Assembly (NCBI GenBank): GCA_020216745.1
Contig: JAIWNQ010000129.1
Location: forward strand, 1-10,000
Direction of reading: 5' to 3'
Origin: Candidatus Hydrogenedens sp.
GTDB lineage: Bacteria > Hydrogenedentota > Hydrogenedentia > Hydrogenedentales > Hydrogenedentaceae
DNA: 10,000 nt
Below the pieces are notes generated by a model that searched no databases, was not told where the DNA came from, and worked only from the letters and a program-made list of their open reading frames with translations. Every line of letters starts with the position of its first letter. Position 1 is the stretch's first letter. A program made the position numbers and the translations under genes. Shown one piece after another: positions 6,219 to 10,000 of the stretch.

Positions 6219-7964
6219 TTATTGGGCAAAGGTATCTTCAAATATGTCATCTCTTGTAACACGGAGAACCTCTTCTAAGGTCGTAACACCCCTCAACATT
6301 TTTTCAGCTCCGTCTTCACGCAGGGTTCGCATCCCTTCTTTATGTGCCTCCCGTTTAATAGCATTTGAATCAGCTCCCTCTAATACTAACTCCTGAATTC
6401 TTGGGCTCATCACAAGTAATTCAAAAATACCTGTACGACCATAATATCCCCGTTCCATACATTTTGAACAGCCTTTCCCTCGCCAAATCACCTCAGCCCG
6501 TGAGTCTTGTGTCCTGATACCCAATTCTTCTAATGGATTACGTTCTGGCTTATAAGGTTCTTTACATTGGCTACATATCTTTCTAACTAATCGTTGGGCT
6601 TGTATTGCTATACAGGATGATGTAACAAGAAATGGCTCAATACCCATATTGGTCAATCGTGTAATGGCACCTGCACTGTCATTTGTATGTAGAGTGGCAA
6701 ACACCAGATGACCAGTTAACGATGCCTGAACTGCCATTTCTGCCGTTTCTAAATCACGAATTTCGCCGACAAGAATAATATCAGGGTCTTGACGTAAAAT
6801 ACTACGCAATCCAGCGGCAAACGTTAATCCTATTTTAGGTCGAACTTGTATCTGCCCAATCCCAGCTATTAAATATTCGATTGGATCCTCAAGGGTAATT
6901 ATATTTTTGTCTGGTGAATTGACCCGTTGTAATGAGGCATACAATGTTGTTGACTTTCCTGAACCTGTCGGTCCCGTAACGAGGATAATCCCATGAGAAA
7001 CAGTTATCAGTCGGTCAAACATCTTATGGTCTCGTTCATCCATTCCTAAATCTTCAAGGCTAAACAGGAAGTTCCCTTTTTCAAGGATACGTAATACAAT
7101 CCGTTCGCCAAAAGCGGTAGGCAATACCGAAACACGAATATCTATTTCTTTGCCACTTAGCCTTATCTTTATACGACCATCCTGTGGAAGTCTGTGTTCC
7201 GCAATATTTAAGTTTGCCATAATTTTGATACGGGAAATAACAGCCGCCTGCTGTGACTTCGGAATTGTAAACTTCTCATACAACACACCATCAATACGAT
7301 ACCGCACACGAACTTCCCGTTCGAAAGGTTCAATATGTATATCCGAAGCCCTTTCTTTTACTGCCCCTGTTATCAATAAATTTATTAATTTTATTATCGG
7401 CGCTTCATTAGCAAGGTCAAGCAAATCCTTTTCACTTTCCGCCCCATCTAATGTATGAACTGTTGTTCCTCCATCCTCTTCCGCCAATGCAATACTATCT
7501 ATCATTTCTGCTGTGTTTTGGGTCTGGCTGTCAAAATATGAGTCTATTATTCTTTGTATATCAACCCTACGACATAGAAAAGGCTGAACAGGTCCACCTA
7601 ATAGTACCCGCAAATCATCCAAAGGCAATAGATTAATCGGGTCATTTAATGCTACAAAAAAACCTGCCCCGTTTTGTTTATATGGCACCATAAAATATTC
7701 ACGAATAAAGTTAATCGGAACCTTTGTAATGAGGTTCATATCAACTTTTTGGGACAATTCTAACTCTAACGGTATTCCAAATTGCTCACTTAACGCCTCT
7801 AAAATATGTTCTTCCTCCACATAACCAAGGTCTAATAGGATCTCCCCTAAACGACGTGGTTTAATTTTTTGTAATTCCAAAGCCTCCTTTATCTGCTCCG
7901 GATGGGCATATCCTTTCTGAAGCAGAATTTCGCCTAACTGCATTTCCGCAAGTAACTTATCCAT
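6219..7964 (-). CDS. gspE: GspE, T2SS assembly ATPase with MshEN-type N-terminal domain
   Basis: The 581-residue protein is a cytoplasmic secretion ATPase of the GspE/PilB family. Residues 9-61 form two 24-residue motifs (QLGEILLQKGY... and RLGEILLDLGY...) separated by five residues, the layout of the MshEN c-di-GMP-binding domain. The N2 domain follows at about 186-300. The catalytic core has Walker A GPTGSGKST (331-339), an Asp box ITLEDPIEY (356-364), Walker B DIILVGEIRD (395-404) and a His box TGHLVFATLHTND (417-429). Two CxxC pairs, CSQC (464-467) and CSKC (499-502), form the zinc-binding element typical of GspE, MshE and PilB. All key residues are present, so it should be active. The start overlaps the gspD stop by one base (TAATG) with only a weak ribosome site, suggesting translational coupling; an ATG at 7943 would remove only seven residues. 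PilB of a type IV pilus is the alternative, rejected by the neighbours. Confidence 0.96.
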   Translation of the reverse strand: MDKLLAEMQLGEILLQKGYAHPEQIKEALELQKIKPRRLGEILLDLGYVEEEHILEALSEQFGIPLELELSQKVDMNLITKVPINFIREYFMVPYKQNGAGFFVALNDPINLLPLDDLRVLLGGPVQPFLCRRVDIQRIIDSYFDSQTQNTAEMIDSIALAEEDGGTTVHTLDGAESEKDLLDLANEAPIIKLINLLITGAVKERASDIHIEPFEREVRVRYRIDGVLYEKFTIPKSQQAAVISRIKIMANLNIAEHRLPQDGRIKIRLSGKEIDIRVSVLPTAFGERIVLRILEKGNFLFSLEDLGMDERDHKMFDRLITVSHGIILVTGPTGSGKSTTLYASLQRVNSPDKNIITLEDPIEYLIAGIGQIQVRPKIGLTFAAGLRSILRQDPDIILVGEIRDLETAEMAVQASLTGHLVFATLHTNDSAGAITRLTNMGIEPFLVTSSCIAIQAQRLVRKICSQCKEPYKPERNPLEELGIRTQDSRAEVIWRGKGCSKCMERGYYGRTGIFELLVMSPRIQELVLEGADSNAIKREAHKEGMRTLREDGAEKMLRGVTTLEEVLRVTRDDIFEDTFAQ

Positions 7965-10000
7965 TATTTTCTGTAAATTGTACCTCGGTTAAATGTTTCT
8001 TGTTCTACCTGTCCTGTTAACGCTTCTGTTCTATCCAAAGTGGGACGATAATTTTTACGCATATTTGCCTTTGTCTTTATCTTCTTAAAGAAACCCGCCT
8101 TAAACAATTCCTGAACATTTACATCTTGATATTCCGTGACTTTGTATTGTGTAATTCGTTCCATATCACTGGATTCTTTAACGATATGCGGGGTTACAAG
8201 GACGACCATATTCCTCTTTTCCCTTGTAACCGATTTGTTACGGAATAAAAATCCCAACAATGGGATATCACCTGCTATGGGCACTTGGGTTCGTGTTCGG
8301 TCTGCCGTATCCCTAATTAGACCAGCCAGAACTGCTGTTGAACCATCCTTAACAAGTACTTGATTCTTAAATAAAGATTTATTAGTTGTAGGACCCAATA
8401 TATTGACGTCACCAACAGCCTGACTACCTCCTGCAACAGCAGATACTTCAATTTCAATTTTCATCAATACATTATCCCCTTCACTTATCTGTGGTGTTAC
8501 TGTCAATTTTATGCCGACCTCGTGTCGCTCTACACGGGTATATCCGCCCCAGGTATTATATATTGGCTCTCCTTGAGCAGAACGTTGAGGGCTGGCTGTA
8601 CTCGTAATAAATGGGACTTCTTGACCAACAACGATAGATGCTTCTTCATTATCCACTGTAACCAAACTCGGTTGAGATAAGACTTCTAAATCAGATACTG
8701 TTTCAATCGCCTGCAATAATAATGGAACGAATGGTATTCGCAAACGTTGAGTACTACTAATAGGAATAACAATATCGTCATAGATACCTGTGGTCAAGCC
8801 TCCACCTGACCCCAAATTTAACACTCCTAACATCATATTAAGTCGACTTGGATTTGTAATTTTATTTGCCGCTTCTGCTGCTGGTTGCAAGGAATTCACA
8901 ACTTTCAAAATATTTGATGTCCCTGTTACACCGAAACCTGAATTACCAGACACACTTGCCGCATCTACCTTCACCCCATAATCATTGTTCAATTTAACAT
9001 CCATTACTACCGCATCGACTAAAACCTGCCTCTGCGGGACATCGAGTCGGGCTATAAAGGCTTCTAATACTTTATAATCTTGTGGTGAGGCAACTATTAG
9101 TAATGAATTTGTTTGGTCATATCTCGTAATCTGTACTCGTTGTTCGAAGGGTTGGACTTCGCCAGGCGCTCCTGTTGACATTGCAGAAACAGCGCCTCCA
9201 CCTGCCCCAGGAACAGCACTTCCCCCAGGTGTAGCACCACCTGTGGTAGACCTCCGCACCGAACCTGAACCGCCTATTAGCGGTTGTAATGCTTGCTCTA
9301 CTTTTTCTGCATCTGCATTCAGTAATTCATAAATATGAAGGTTATTTGCTTCATACGGTGTTGGGCAATCCAACCTCTTTATAAGGTCACGAACTTTCTC
9401 CATCATCCCCTCTGTGGCAACAACTATTAATGCATTAAGTCGCGTATCAGGGACCATGCGCAACACTTCTTGACGTGACCCGATAATCTGCATTGATGGT
9501 GCACCTGGTACAGAACGTGTCGGTGGACGAACTATAGGTTGGGGCGCTGAAGGCATAACTGGCCTACCTGCTGTGCCGGTAGTTTTCGTCTCTGACAGAA
9601 CCTGTTCTATTTGCTGGGCTAATGCTTCTGCCCTCGTATACTCTAACATAAATATTTCCATCTCAGTTTCATTTCCAGATACATCAATTTCTGTAAGAAA
9701 TGAAAAGATACGTCTTAATCCATCTGCTGTGTCTGTAATTATCAACGTATTGGTAGGGGCATAGGCAGAAATACGACATGACTTGGAACCTAATACCTGT
9801 AACGCAGTAGAAACTTCAGATACATCTGCATATTTTAATGTAATTATATGAGTCGCAAATTTATCATATCCTTCTGCTAACTTTTCCGTCCCTTTAATTA
9901 AAGGCGTTTTATCTGATTGAACCGCATCCGGTGTAGCTATAATCTTTATTAATTTGCCGTCTAAGGTTTCCACCATTGAGAATCCACGTGAGGATAAAAT
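7964..10000 (-). CDS. gspD: GspD, outer-membrane secretin of the T2SS (5' end cut by window edge)
   Basis: The frame is open from the right edge to a TAA at 7964-7966, giving 678 visible residues; an internal ATG at 9976 is not the true start, because the codons before it (ILSSRGFS) continue the N0 domain. The signal peptide and most of N0 are therefore missing. Visible order: end of N0 (1-28), N1 (about 50-107), N2 (about 113-212, interrupted by a Pro-rich loop at 138-173), N3 (about 219-322, interrupted by a Gly/Ser-rich loop at 243-281) and the secretin barrel (about 328-608). The barrel shows VLSQPSLVTVDNEEASIVVG, RHEVGIKLTVTPQI and the hallmark VPIAGDIPLLGFLF followed by VVLVTPHIV. Family role: a large multimeric gated channel through the outer membrane. 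About 70 residues follow the barrel; they are basic and of unknown role, perhaps replacing the pilotin-binding S domain. Confidence 0.97.
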   Translation of the reverse strand: MLSSRGFSMVETLDGKLIKIIATPDAVQSDKTPLIKGTEKLAEGYDKFATHIITLKYADVSEVSTALQVLGSKSCRISAYAPTNTLIITDTADGLRRIFSFLTEIDVSGNETEMEIFMLEYTRAEALAQQIEQVLSETKTTGTAGRPVMPSAPQPIVRPPTRSVPGAPSMQIIGSRQEVLRMVPDTRLNALIVVATEGMMEKVRDLIKRLDCPTPYEANNLHIYELLNADAEKVEQALQPLIGGSGSVRRSTTGGATPGGSAVPGAGGGAVSAMSTGAPGEVQPFEQRVQITRYDQTNSLLIVASPQDYKVLEAFIARLDVPQRQVLVDAVVMDVKLNNDYGVKVDAASVSGNSGFGVTGTSNILKVVNSLQPAAEAANKITNPSRLNMMLGVLNLGSGGGLTTGIYDDIVIPISSTQRLRIPFVPLLLQAIETVSDLEVLSQPSLVTVDNEEASIVVGQEVPFITSTASPQRSAQGEPIYNTWGGYTRVERHEVGIKLTVTPQISEGDNVLMKIEIEVSAVAGGSQAVGDVNILGPTTNKSLFKNQVLVKDGSTAVLAGLIRDTADRTRTQVPIAGDIPLLGFLFRNKSVTREKRNMVVLVTPHIVKESSDMERITQYKVTEYQDVNVQELFKAGFFKKIKTKANMRKNYRPTLDRTEALTGQVEQETFNRGTIYRK

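Noticed and set aside
7150..7458. Plus-strand open frame of 102 codons
   Set aside because: It lies entirely inside gspE, antisense to its conserved core, shows no recognisable domain, and the minus-strand reading is unambiguous. Other plus-strand frames in the window are likewise shadows of the gsp genes.
9974..9976. ATG at 9976 as the true gspD start
   Set aside because: The frame stays open to the window edge and the residues just upstream (ILSSRGFS) fit the N0 domain of secretins; a secretin also needs a signal peptide, and none follows this ATG.
1..10000. Reading the cluster as a type IV pilus operon
   Set aside because: Despite PilM-like and MshEN-like features, the presence of GspK, GspI, GspJ and GspH together, and GspG with its DPWGNPY and GADG calcium-loop motifs, in D-to-L order, identifies a T2SS. 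No pilT, pilA, or separate pilN/pilO/pilP is visible.

Overview
The window is nearly filled by one minus-strand gene cluster for a type II secretion system (T2SS), the diderm machine that exports folded proteins from the periplasm through an outer-membrane secretin. Reading in the direction of transcription (right to left) the order is gspD (secretin, cut by the right edge), gspE (ATPase), gspF (inner-membrane platform), gspG (major pseudopilin), gspH, gspI, gspJ, gspK (minor pseudopilins) and gspL (PilM-like cytoplasmic/inner-membrane protein, cut by the left edge). This is the classical D-E-F-G-H-I-J-K-L order. gspC, gspM and a prepilin peptidase (gspO) are not in the window.

The genes are packed as a single operon. 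Neighbours overlap by 1 to 4 bases (gspD/gspE, gspH/gspI, gspJ/gspK) or are separated by 1 to 42 bases. I see no convincing promoter or terminator, and no stretch of 300 bases without a gene. No plus-strand gene, RNA gene, mobile element or CRISPR array is supported.

The organism must be a diderm bacterium, because a secretin is present. The DNA looks moderately AT-rich by eye, most strongly in the pseudopilin genes, with gspD richer in GC. The proteins are not close to the textbook gammaproteobacterial Gsp/Pul/Xcp set: GspE has an MshEN-type N-terminus like PilB/MshE ATPases, GspL has a PilM-like signature, and the minor pseudopilins carry unusual insertions and Asn/Gln/Ser/Thr-rich tails. 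This suggests a non-proteobacterial or deep-branching lineage, but I cannot name it from the sequence.

How the parts work together (family knowledge): GspE hydrolyses ATP at the cytoplasmic face and drives GspF. GspL couples GspE to the membrane. GspG subunits are assembled into a periplasmic pseudopilus whose tip is the GspH-I-J-K complex, and this pushes cargo through the GspD channel. The most notable point is a tandem 24-5-24 residue motif in GspE that resembles the c-di-GMP-binding MshEN domain, which would link secretion to second-messenger signalling. I found no sign of an entirely new system.
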